This document shows, in pieces, positions 12,901 to 26,657 of a stretch of DNA of 64,000 nucleotides (positions are counted from its first letter, which is position 1; each line of letters starts with the position of its first letter). The notes under the pieces were generated by a model that was not told the DNA's origin, did not search any database, and saw nothing but the letters and a program-made list of their open reading frames with translations. The position numbers and the translations under genes are program-made. The DNA comes from Catonia carolina. Lineage: Eukaryota > Arthropoda > Insecta > Hemiptera > Achilidae. The stretch covers positions 134,170,171-134,234,170 of the forward strand of contig JAQMRL010000002.1 in the NCBI GenBank assembly GCA_035578175.1. Direction: 5' to 3'.

Positions 12901-15900
12901 CCAATAAGAAAGCCCAGTTTTAACCAATCAGATGTCTTCTTTTGCGTCATTTTGATTGGTTAATATTGTCCAATCAGAGAGTTTATATTACTGTACTACG
13001 TCACACCGATGTCAACCAATGACAAAGTGTCTTGAGCGTTACGTCATTCGTCAGGATATGCTGCTTTCTGATTGGTCCGTACTGATTCTGGACGTCACGT
13101 CGAGTATGATTGTAATATAAGGTCCACACCCAATGTCAACCTCTAGTGAACGGTAGAGCAAAACATTTGAAGGTACCTTTTAATGAGATTTATAGTTTCT
13201 AGGTAAATATCACTTACGAAATATGTAGTACCCCATTGTAGAGATCTTTCGAGTTCTTAAGGAAATTAAAAATTGGTTTCTGTTGTTGCTAAATGTTAAC
13301 ACGGTTTTTTAAAAAATCACGAGTGTTCATTTGTATACCGACACAAAGAAAAATAAACAAAAGAGAGTTTTCTGTTTTTCCTAGTTGTTCGATTTTTGTA
13401 ACCTAATTTTTGGCCAGTAATGTATCATATTTTTAAGGGAATGACTTTATACAACTGTAAATAAATATTACGATACGTAGAAGGCAACTGAAAAATCTAA
13501 TTCAAAATATCTTGAGACGAAACAAAGTCAATATCCTACCGGGTAAGAAATTATACATCATTAATCCGTTTTATAACAAGAAAACTATTTTGCTCTACTA
13601 ACGAGCATTAGTCGACAAATAATAATCAACGGTCTGACAAAATGATGATATAATGGCCGATGTAATTTCGAAAAAGGTTTTCTGGCTTTACTTTTATTTC
13701 ATTAGTTCCTGTAATTTAAGATGGATGAAATTTATTGTGGCCATAATGAAAAGGTAGAGTGTTAAACATTTTTTGCACGTAATTTGCTAGTTCCTGACCG
13801 TAAATATGTATTCATTTTTAACACAGGGTCAGCCAATTATATGACTAAAGCACGTAAGAACAGAAGAGGTAGAGGTATAAATGACACTAGTCAGAGTTAT
13901 CTCATCCGAGTTTCATGAATTTCATTTTACAATCAAACCCTGTTGATAATGAAATGCAGGTGTCATTCGGAGAGTCGAAAGTACATGATTTTCCAAAGGA
14001 CTGGCATTCTGAAACGTGTAATTATAAACGCTGTGCGACGACCATGTAAATCAAATCAACTCATCTCACTCAGAAAAGATTTTAGAGGTTCAAACCACCA
14101 TTTCCGCTGCTTACCTAAATAACAATTTTCATTGCACAACAATTTCAACAGCCAGCATTTGTTTACTGACAAATTGGATTGAAAATAAGTAATTTTATTA
14201 GCCTACCTTGCTTAAGAGAACGCATGAGTTGTGCGGTTTCGGAACGTTAAAAAGTCGCATCTGATAATGCTTATAAAATTGCAATATTCGAACAAGCTGC
14301 CTACATAAACACTGATTACAGGCCTAAAACTCTATAAAATCACAGCTATCGGGATCGTAATTTTTCTGCTTATACTTTCGCTACGACAATTAAGCGAATG
14401 CTGTCGCCGAATTATTTTTTATTTATCTCATCTGTACGATCAGGTGTTAAATTTTATAGTTTTACACTGCCTGTGTACAAGATATAAATACTGCTTATAA
14501 ATTTCCCGTTAACTAACAGATCCTAAATCAACGAAAAGTATACTTGACAAGACGTTATTTGACAAATTATTTTTGACCTACGCTATTATTGTGTTTAACA
14601 GAAACAAAAATATATGTATCAAAATATAACTGGTATTTAACAAACGATCTTTTAGGGTTGCGTGAGTAAGTCGGGCCAAGTTGAGTGTGATGCGCATGTG
14701 ACGTCAACGGCTCAGGTAATAATTGCCCAATCAGAGTCTTATATTTTCGGCCAATAAGAAAGCCCAGTTTTAACCAATCAGATGTCTTCTTTTGCGTCAT
14801 TTTGATTGGTTAATATTGTCCAATCAGAGAGTTTATATTACTGTACTACGTCACACCGATGTCAACCAATGACAAAGTGTCTTGAGCGTTACGTCATTCG
14901 TCAGGATATGCTGCTTTCTGATTGGTCCGTACTGATTCTGGACGTCACGTCGAGTATGATTGTAATATAAGGTCCACACCCAATGTCAACCTCTAGTGAA
15001 CGGTAGAGCAAAACATTTGAAGGTACCTTTTAATGAGATTTATAGTTTCTAGGTAAATATCACTTACGAAATATGTAGTACCCCATTGTAGAGATCTTTC
15101 GAGTTCTTAAGGAAATTAAAAATTGGTTTCTGTTGTTGCTAAATGTTAACACGGTTTTTTAAAAAATCACGAGTGTTCATTTGTATACCGACACAAAGAA
15201 AAATAAACAAAAGAGAGTTTTCTGTTTTTCCTAGTTGTTCGATTTTTGTAAACTAATTTTTGGCCAGTAATGTATCATATTTTTAAGGGAATGACTTTAT
15301 ACAACTGTAAATAAATATTACGATACGTAGAAGGCAACCGAAAAATCTAATTCAAAATATCTTGAGACGAAACAAAGTCAATATCCTACCGGGTAAGAAA
15401 ATATACATCATTAATCCGTTTTATAACAAGAAAACTATTTTGCTCTACTAACGAGCATTAGTCGACAAATAATAATCAACGGTCTGACAAAATGATGATA
15501 TAATGTCCGATGTAATTTCGAAAAAGGTTTTCTGGCTTTACTTTTATTTCATTAGTTCCTGTAATTTAAGATGGATGAAATTTATTGTGGCCATAATGAA
15601 AAGGTAGAGTGTTAAACATTTTTTGCACGTAATTTGCTAGTTCCTGACCGTAAATATGTATTCATTTTTATCACAGGGTCAACCAATTATATGACTAAAG
15701 CACGTAAGAACAGAAGAGGTAGAGGTATAAATGACACTAGTCAGAGTTATCTCATCCGAGTTTCATGAATTTCATTTTACAATCAAACCCTGTTGATAAT
15801 GAAATACAGGTGTCATTCGGAGAGTCGAAAGTACATGATTTTCCAAAGGACTGGCATTCTGATACGTATAATTATAAACGCTGTGCGACGACCATGTAAA

Positions 15901-18900
15901 TCAAATCAACTCATCTCACTCAGAAAAGATTTTAGAGGTTCAAACCACCTTTTCCGCTGCTTACCTAAAAAACAATTTTCATTGCACAACAATTTCAACA
16001 GCCAGCATTTGTTTACTGACAAATTGGATTGAAAATAAGTAATTTTATTAGCCTACCTTGCTTAAGAGAACGCATGAGTTGTTCGGTTTCGGAACGTTAA
16101 AAAGTCGCATCTGATAATGCTTATAAAATTGCAATATTTGAACAAGCTGCCTACATAAACACTGATTACAGGCCTAAAACTCTATAAAATCACAGCTATC
16201 GGGATCGTAATATTTCTGCTTATACTTTCGCTACGACAATTAAGCGAATGCTGTCGCCGAATTATTTTTTATTTATCTCATCTGTACGAATCAGGTGTTA
16301 AAGTTTATAGTTTTACACTGCCTGTGTACAAGATATAAATACTGCTTATAAATTTCCCGTTAACTAACAGATCCTAAATCAACGAAAAGTATACTTGACA
16401 AGACGTTATTTGACAAATTATTTTTGACCTACGCTATTATTGTGTTTAACAGAAACAAAAATATATGTATCAAAATATAACTGGTATTTAACAAACGATC
16501 TTTTAGGGTTGCGTGAGTAAGTCGGGCCAAGTTGAGTGTGATGCGCATGTGACGTCAACGGCTCAGGTAATAATTGCCCAATCAGAGTCTTATATTTTCG
16601 GCCAATAAGAAAGCCCAGTTTTAACCAATCAGATGTCTTCTTTTGCGTCATTTTGATTGGTTAATATTGTCCAATCAGAGAGTTTATATTACTGTACTAC
16701 GTCACACCGATGTCAACCAATGACAAAGTGTCTTGAGCGTTACGTCATTCGTCAGGATATGCTGCTTTCTGATTGGTCCGTACTGATTCTGGACGTCACG
16801 TCGATTATGATTGTAATATAAGGTCCACACCCAATGTCAACCTCTAGTGAACGGTAGAGCAAAACATTTGAAGGTACCTTTTAATGAGATTTATAGTTTC
16901 TAGGTAAATATCACTTACGAAATATGTAGTACCCCATTGTAGAGATCTTTCGAGTTCTTAAGGAAATTAAAAATTGGTTTCTGTTGTTGCTAAATGTTAA
17001 CACGGTTTTTTAAAAAATCACGAGTGTTCATTTGTATACCGACACAAAGAAAAATAAACAAAAGAGAGTTTTCTGTTTTTCCTAGTTGTTCGATTTTTGT
17101 AACCTAATTTTTGGCCAGTAATGTATCATATTTTTAAGGGAATGACTTTATACAACTGTAAATAAATATTACGATACGTAGAAGGCAACTGAAAAATCTA
17201 ATTCAAAATATCTTGAGACGAAACAAAGTCAATATCCTACCGGGTAAGAAAATATACATCATTAATCCGTTTTATAACAAGAAAACTATTTTGCTCTACT
17301 AACGAGCATTAGTCGACAAATAATAATCAACGGTCTGACAAAATGATGATATAATGGCCGATGTAATTTCGAAAAAGGTTTTCTGGCTTTACTTTTATTT
17401 CATTAGTTCCTGTAATTTAAGATGGATGTAATTTATTGTGGCCATAATGAAAAGGTAGAGTGTTAAACATTTTTTGCACGTAATTTGCTAGTTCCTGACC
17501 GTAAATATGTATTCATTTTTATCACAGGGTCAGCCAATTATATGACTAAAGCACGTAAGAACAGAAGAGGTAGAGGTATAAATGACACTAGTCAGAGTTT
17601 TCTCATCCGAGTTTCATGAATTTCATTTCACAATCAAACCCTGTTGATAATGAAATACAGGTGTCATTCGGAGAGTCGAAAGTACATGATTTTCCAAAGG
17701 ACTGGCATTCTGATACGTATAATTATAAACGCTGTGCGACGACCATGTAAATCAAATCAACTCATCTCACTCAGAAAAGATTTTAGAGGTTCAAACCACC
17801 TATTTCGCTGCTTACCTAAAAAACAATTTTCATTGCACAACAATTTCAACAGCCAGCATTTGTTTACTGACAAATTGGATTGAAAATAAGTAGTTTTATT
17901 AGCCTACCTTGCTTAAGAGAACGCATGAGTTGTTCGGTTTCGGAACGTTAAAAAGTCGCATCTGATAATGCTTATAAAATTGCAATATTCGAACAAGCTG
18001 CCTACATAAACACTGATTACAGGCCTAAAACTCTATAAAATCACAGCTATCGGGATCGTAATATTTCTGCTTATACTTTCGCTACGACAATTAAGCGAAT
18101 GCTGTCGCCGAATTATTTTTTATTTATCTCATCTGTACGAATCAGGTGTTAAAGTTTATAGTTTTACACTGCCTGTGTACAAGATATAAATACTGCTTAT
18201 AAATTTCCCGTTAACTAACAGATCCTAAATCAACGAAAAGTATACTTGACAAGACGTTATTTGACAAATTATTTTTGACCTACGCTATTATTGTGTTTAA
18301 CAGAAACAAAAATATATGTATCAAAATATAACTGGTATTTAACAAACGATCTTTTAGGGTTGCGTGAGTAAGTCGGGCCAAGTTGAGTGTGATGCGCATG
18401 TGACGTCAACGGCTCAGGTAATAATTGCCCAATCAGAGTCTTATATTTTCGGCCAATAAGAAAGCCCAGTTTTAACCAATCAGATGTCTTCTTTTGCGTC
18501 ATTTTGATTGGTTAATATTGTCCAATCAGAGAGTTTATATTACTGTACTACGTCACACCGATGTCAACCAATGACAAAGTGTCTTGAGCGTTACGTCATT
18601 CGTCAGGATATGCTGCTTTCTGATTGGTCCGTACTGATTCTGGACGTCACGTCGAGTATGATTGTAATATAAGGTCCACACCCAATGTCAACCTCTAGTG
18701 AACGGTAGAGCAAAACATTTGAAGGTACCTTTTAATGAGATTTATAGTTTCTAGGTAAATATCACTTACGAAATATGTAGTACCCCATTGTAGAGATCTT
18801 TCGAGTTCTTAAGGAAATTAAAAATTGGTTTCTGTTGTTGCTAAATGTTAACACGGTTTTTTAAAAAATCACGAGTGTTCATTTGTATACCGACACAAAG

Positions 18901-21900
18901 AAAAATAAACAAAAGAGAGTTTTCTGTTTTTCCTAGTTGTTCGATTTTTGTAACCTAATTTTTGGCCAATAATGTATCATATTTTTAAGGGAATGACTTT
19001 ATACAACTGTAAATAAATATTACGATACGTAGAAGGCAACTGAAAAATCTAATTCAAAATATCTTGAGACGAAACAAAGTCAATATCCTACCGGGTAAGA
19101 AAATATACATCATTAATCCGTTTTATAACAAGAAAACTATTTTGCTCTACTAACGAGCATTAGTCGACAAATAATAATCAACGGTCTGACAAAATGATGA
19201 TATAATGGCCGATGTAATTTCGAAAAAGGTTTTCTGGCTTTACTTTTATTTCATTAGTTCCTGTAATTTAAGATGGATGAAATTTATTGTGGCCATAATG
19301 AAAAGGTAGAGTGTTAAACATTTTTTGCACGTAATTTGCTAGTTCCTGACCGTAAATATGTATTCATTTTTATCACAGGGTCAGCCAATTATATGACTAA
19401 AGCACGTAAGAACAGAAGAGGTAGAGGTATAAATGACACTAGTCAGAGTTTTCTCATCCGAGTTTCATGAATTTCATTTCACAATCAAACCCTGTTGATA
19501 ATGAAATACAGGTGTCATTCGGAGAGTCGAAGGTACATGATTTTCCAAAGGACTGGCATTCTGATACGTATAATTATAAACGCTGTGCGACGACCATGTA
19601 AATCAAATCAACTCATCTCACTCAGAAAAGATTTTAGAGGTTCAAACCACCTATTTCGCTGCTTACCTAAAAAACAATTTTCATTGCACAACAATTTCAA
19701 CAGCCAGCATTTGTTTACTGACAAATTGGATTGAAAATAAGTAGTTTTATTAGCCTACCTTGCTTAAGAGAACGCATGAGTTGTTCGGTTTCGGAACGTT
19801 AAAAAGTCGCATCTGATAATGCTTATAAAATTGCAATATTCGAACAAGCTGCCTACATAAACACTGATTACAGGCCTAAAACTCTATAAAATCACAGCTA
19901 TCGGGATCGTAATATTTCTGCTTATATTTTCGCTACGACAATTAAGCGAATGCTGTCGCCGAATTATTTTTTATTTATCTCATCTGTACGAATCAGGTGT
20001 TAAAGTTTATAGTTTTACACTGCCTGTGTACAAGATATAAATACTGCTTATAAATTTCCCGTTAACTAACAGATCCTAAATCAACGAAAAGTATACTTGA
20101 CAAGACGTTATTTGACAAATTATTTTTGACCTACGCTATTATTGTGTTTAACAGAAACAAAAATATATGTATCAAAATATAACTGGTATTTAACAAACGA
20201 TCTTTTAGGGTTGCGTGAGTAAGTCGGGCCAAGTTGAGTGTGATGCGCATGTGACGTCAACAGCTCAGGTAATAATTGCCCAATCAGAGTCTTATATTTT
20301 CGGCCAATAAGAAAGCCCAGTTTTAACCAATCAGATGTCTTCTTTTGCGTCATTTTGATTGGTTAATATTGTCCAATCAGAGAGTTTATATTACTGTACT
20401 ACGTCACACCGATGTCAACCAATGACAAAGTGTCTTGAGCGTTACGTCATTCGTCAGGATATGCTGCTTTCTGATTGGTCCGTACTGATTCTGGACGTCA
20501 CGTCGAGTATGATTGTAATATAAGGTCCACACCCAATGTCAACCTCTAGTGAACGGTAGAGCAAAACATTTGAAGGTACCTTTTAATGAGATTTATAGTT
20601 TCTAGGTAAATATCACTTACGAAATATGTAGTACCCCATTGTAGAGATCTTTCGAGTTCTTAAGGAAATTAAAAATTGGTTTCTGTTGTTGCTAAATGTT
20701 AACACGGTTTTTTAAAAAATCACGAGTGTTCATTTGTATACCGACACAAAGAAAAATAAACAAAAGAGAGTTTTCTGTTTTTCCTAGTTGTTCGATTTTT
20801 GTAACCTAATTTTTGGCCAGTAATGTATCATATTTTTAAGGGAATGACTTTATACAACTGTAAATAAATATTACGATACGTAGAAGGCAACTGAAAAATC
20901 TAATTCAAAATATCTTGAGACGAAACAAAGTCAATATCCTACCGGGTAAGAAATTATACATCATTAATCCGTTTTATAACAAGAAAACTATTTTGCTCTA
21001 CTAACGAGCATTAGTCGACAAATAATAATCAACGGTCTGACAAAATGATGATATAATGGCCGATGTAATTTCGAAAAAGGTTTTCTGGCTTTACTTTTAT
21101 TTCATTAGTTCCTGTAATTTAAGATGGATGAAATTTATTGTGGCCATAATGAAAAGGTAGAGTGTTAAACATTTTTTGCACGTAATTTGCTAGTTCCTGA
21201 CCGTAAATATGTATTCATTTTTATCACAGGGTCAGCCAATTATATGACTAAAGCACGTAAGAACAGAAGAGGTAGAGGTATAAATGACACTAGTCAGAGT
21301 TTTCTCATCCGAGTTTCATGAATTTCATTTCACAATCAAACCCTGTTGATAATGAAATACAGGTGTCATTCGGAGAGTCGAAAGTACATGATTTTCCAAA
21401 GGACTGGCATTCTGATACGTATAATTATAAACGCTGTGCGACGACCATGTAAATCAAATCAACTCATCTCACTCAGAAAAGATTTTAGAGGTTCAAACCA
21501 CCTATTTCGCTGCTTACCTAAAAAACAATTTTCATTGCACAACAATTTCAACAGCCAGCATTTGTTTACTGACAAATTGGATTGAAAATAAGTAGTTTTA
21601 TTAGCCTACCTTGCTTAAGAGAACGCATGAGTTGTTCGGTTTCGGAACGTTAAAAAGTCGCATCTGATAATGCTTATAAAATTGCAATATTCGAACAAGC
21701 TGCCTACAAAAACACTGATTACAGGCCTAAAACTCTATAAAATCACAGCTATCGGGATCGTAATATTTCTGCTTATACTTTCGCTACGACAATTAAGCGA
21801 ATGCTGTCGCCGAATTATTTTTTATTTATCTCATCTGTACGAATCAGGTGTTAAAGTTTATAGTTTTACACTGCCTGTGTACAAGATATAAATACTGCTT

Positions 21901-24900
21901 ATAAATTTCCCGTTAACTAACAGATCCTAAATCAACGAAACGTATACTTGACAAGACGTTATTTGACAAATTATTTTTGACCTACGCTATTATTGTGTTT
22001 AACAGAAACAAAAATATATGTATCAAAATATAACTGGTATTTAACAAACGATCTTTTAGGGTTGCGTGAGTAAGTCGGGCCAAGTTGAGTGTGATGCGCA
22101 TGTGACGTCAACGGCTCAGGTAATAATTGCCCAATCAGAGTCTTATATTTTCGGCCAATAAGAAAGCCCAGTTTTAACCAATCAGATGTCTTCTTTTGCG
22201 TCATTTTGATTGGTTAATATTGTCCAATCAGAGAGTTTATATTACTGTACTACGTCACACCGATGTCAACCAATGACAAAGTGTCTTGAGCGTTACGTCA
22301 TTCGTCAGGATATGCTGCTTTCTGATTGGTCCGTACTGATTCTGGACGTCACGTCGAGTATGATTGTAATATAAGGTCCACACCCAATGTCAACCTCTAG
22401 TGAACGGTAGATCAAAACATTTGAAGGTACCTTTTAATGAGATTTATAGTTTCTAGGTAAATATCACTTACGAAATATGTAGTACCCCATTGTAGAGATC
22501 TTTCGAGTTCTTAAGGAAATTAAAAATTGGTTTCTGTTGTTGCTAAATGTTAACACGGTTTTTTAAAAACTCACGAGTGTTCATTTGTATACCGACACAA
22601 AGAAAAATAAACAAAAGAGAGTTTTCTGTTTTTCCTAGTTGTTCGATTTTTGTAACCTAATTTTTGGCCAGTAATGTATCATATTTTTAAGGGAATGACT
22701 TTATACAACTGTAAATAAATATTACGATACGTAGAAGGCAACTGAAAAATCTAATTCAAAATATCTTGAGACGAAACAAAGTCAATATCCTACCGGGTAA
22801 GAAATTATACATCATTAATCCGTTTTATAACAAGAAAACTATTTTGCTCTACTAACGAGCATTAGTCGACAAATAATAATCAACGGTCTGACAAAATGAT
22901 GATATAATGGCCGATGTAATTTCGAATAAGGTTTTCTGGCTTTACTTTTATTTCATTAGTTCCTGTAATTTAAGATGGATGAAATTTATTGTGGCCATAA
23001 TGAAAAGGTAGAGTGTTAAACATTTTTTGCACGTAATTTGCTAGTTCCTGACCGTAAATATGTATTCATTTTTAACACAGGGTCAGCCAATTATATGACT
23101 AAAGCACGTAAGAACAGAAGAGGTAGAGGTATAAATGACACTAGTCAGAGTTATCTCATCCGAGTTTCATGAATTTCATTTTACAATCAAACCCTGTTGA
23201 TAATGAAATGCAGGTGTCATTCGGAGAGTCGAAAGTACATGATTTTCCAAAGGACTGGCATTCTGAAACGTGTAATTATAAACGCTGTGCGACGACCATG
23301 TAAATCAAATCAACTCATCTCACTCAGAAAAGATTTTAGAGGTTCAAACCACCTTTTCCGCTGCTTACCTAAATAACAATTTTCATTGCACAACAATTTC
23401 AACAGCCAGCATTTGTTTACTGACAAATTGGATTGAAAATAAGTAATTTTATTAGCCTACCTTGCTTAAGAGAACGCATGAGTTGTGCGGTTTCGGAACG
23501 TTAAAAAGTCGCATCTGATAATGCTTATAAAATTGCAATATTCGAACAAGCTGCCTACATAAACACTGATTACAGGCCTAAAACTCTATAAAATCACAGC
23601 TATCGGGATCGTAATTTTTCTGCTTATACTTTCGCTACGACAATTAAGCGAATGCTGTCGCCGAATTATTTTTTATTTATCTCATCTGTACGAATCAGGT
23701 GTTAAAGTTTATAGTTTTACACTGCCTGTGTACAAGATATAAATACTGCTTATAAATTTCCCGTTAACTAACAGATCCTAAATCAACGAAAAGTATACTT
23801 GACAAGACGTTATTTGACAAATTATTTTTGACCTACGCTATTATTGTGTTTAACAGAAACAAAAATATATGTATCAAAATATAACTGGTATTTAACAAAC
23901 GATCTTTTAGGGTTGCGTGAGTAAGTCGGGCCAAGTTGAGTGTGATGCGCATGTGACGTCAACGGCTCAGGTAATAATTGCCCAATCAGAGTCTTATATT
24001 TTCGGCCAATAAGAAAGCCCAGTTTTAACCAATCAGATGTCTTCTTTTGCGTCATTTTGATTGGTTAATATTGTCCAATCAGAGAGTTTATATTACTGTA
24101 CTACGTCACACCGATGTCAACCAATGACAAAGTGTCTTGAGCGTTACGTCATTCGTCAGGATATGCTGCTTTCTGATTGGTCCGTACTGATTCTGGACGT
24201 CACGTCGAGTATGATTGTAATATAAGGTCCACACCCAATGTCAACCTCTAGTGAACGGTAGAGCAAAACATTTGAAGGTACCTTTTAATGAGATTTATAG
24301 TTTCTAGGTAAATATCACTTACGAAATATGTAGTACCCCATTGTAGAGATCTTTCGAGTTCTTAAGGAAATTAAAAATTGGTTTCTGTTGTTGCTAAATG
24401 TTAACACGGTTTTTTAAAAAATCACGAGTGTTCATTTGTATACCGACACAAAGAAAAATAAACAAAAGAGAGTTTTCTGTTTTTCCTAGTTGTTCGATTT
24501 TTGTAACCTAATTTTTGGCCAGTAATGTATCATATTTTTAAGGGAATGACTTTATACAACTGTAAATAAATATTACGATACGTAGAAGGCAACTGAAAAA
24601 TCTAATTCAAAATATCTTGAGACGAAACAAAGTCAATATCCTACCGGGTAAGAAATTATACATCATTAATCCGTTTTATAACAAGAAAACTATTTTGCTC
24701 TACTAACGAGCATTAGTCGACAAATAATAATCAACGGTCTGACAAAATGATGATATAATGGCCGATGTAATTTCGAAAAAGGTTTTCTGGCTTTACTTTT
24801 ATTTCATTAGTTCCTGTAATTTAAGATGGATGAAATTTATTGTGGCCATAATGAAAAGGTAGAGTGTTAAACATTTTTTGCACGTAATTTGCTAGTTCCT

Positions 24901-26657
24901 GACCGTAAATATGTATTCATTTTTAACACAGGGTCAGCCAATTATATGACTAAAGCACGTAAGAACAGAAGAGGTAGAGGTATAAATGACACTAGTCAGA
25001 GTTATCTCATCCGAGTTTCATGAATTTCATTTTACAATCAAACCCTGTTGATAATGAAATGCAGGTGTCATTCGGAGAGTCGAAAGTACATGATTTTCCA
25101 AAGGACTGGCATTCTGAAACGTGTAATTATAAACGGTGTGCGACGACCATGTAAATCAAATCAACTCATCTCACTCAGAAAAGATTTAAGAGGTTCAAAC
25201 CACCATTTCCGCTGCTTACCTAAATAACAATTTTCATTGCACAACAATTTCAACAGCCAGCATTTGTTTACTGACAAATTGGATTGAAAATAAGTAATTT
25301 TATTAGCCTACCTTGCTTAAGAGAACGCATGAGTTGTGCGGTTTCGGAACGTTAAAAAGTCGCATCTGATAATGCTTATAAAATTGCAATATTCGAACAA
25401 GCTGCCTACATAAACACTGATTACAGGCCTAAAACTCTATAAAATCACAGCTATCGGGATCGTAATTTTTCTGCTTATACTTTCGCTACGACAATTAAGC
25501 GAATGCTGTCGCCGAATTATTTTTTATTTATCTCATCTTTACGAATCAGGTGTTAAAGTTTATAGTTTTACACTGCCTGTGTACAAGATATAAATACTGC
25601 TTATAAATTTCCCGTTAACTAACAGATCCTAAATCAACGAAAAGTATACTTGACAAGACGTTATTTGACAAATTATTTTTGACCTACGCTATTATTGTGT
25701 TTAACAGAAACAAAAATATATGTATCAAAATATAACTGGTATTTAACAAACGATCTTTTAGGGTTGCGTGAGTAAGTCGGGCCAAGTTGAGTGTGATGCG
25801 CATGTGACGTCAACGGCTCAGGTAATAATTGCCCAATCAGAGTCTTATATTTTCGGCCAATAAGAAAGCCCAGTTTTAACCAATCAGATGTCTTCTTTTG
25901 CGTCATTTTGATTGGTTAATATTGTCCAATCAGAGAGTTTATATTACTGTACTACGTTACACCGATGTCAACCAATGACAAAGTGTCTTGAGCGTTACGT
26001 CATTCGTCAGGATATGCTGCTTTCTGATTGGTCCGTACTGATTCTGGACGTCACGTCGAGTATGATTGTAATATAAGGTCCACACCCAATGTCAACCTCT
26101 AGTGAACGGTAGAGCAAAACATTTGAAGGTACCTTTTAATGAGATTTATAGTTTCTAGGTAAATATCACTTACGAAATATGTAGTACCCCATTGTAGAGA
26201 TCTTTCGAGTTCTTAAGGAAATTAAAAATTGGTTTCTGTTGTTGCTAAATGTTAACACGGTTTTTTAAAAAATCACGAGTGTTCATTTGTATACCGACAC
26301 AAAGAAAAATAAACAAAAGAGAGTTTTCTGTTTTTCCTAGTTGTTCGATTTTTGTAACCTAATTTTTGGCCAGTAATGTATCATATTTTTAAGGGAATGA
26401 CTTTATACAACTGTAAATAAATATTACGATACGTAGAAGGCAACTGAAAAATCTAATTCAAAATATCTTGAGACGAAACAAAGTCAATATCCTACCGGGT
26501 AAGAAAATATACATCATTAATCCGTTTTATAACAAGAAAACTATTTTGCTCTACTAACGAGCATTAGTCGACAAATAATAATCAACGGTCTGACAAAATG
26601 ATGATATAATGGCCGATGTAATTTCGAAAAAGGTTTTCTGGCTTTACTTTTATTTCA
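10000..26657. repeat. Higher-order block inside the satellite: copies 6-8 duplicated as copies 12-14
   Basis: Copies 6 and 12 share private changes: GTAGATCAAAAC near 11304 and 22408, and CGAATAAGG near 11819 and 22924. Copies 7, 8, 13 and 14 share TTTTTAACACAG, AAATGCAG, GAAACGTG and a TAA in the longer plus-strand frame. Copies 8 and 14 also share CACCATTTCC near 14099 and 25203. The order of variants is the same in both blocks, six units (about 11.1 kb) apart. Copies 3 and 9, also six apart, share ATATTTGAAC and GATTATG. This fits block amplification by unequal exchange. The six-unit period is not kept after copy 15. Confidence 0.7.
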
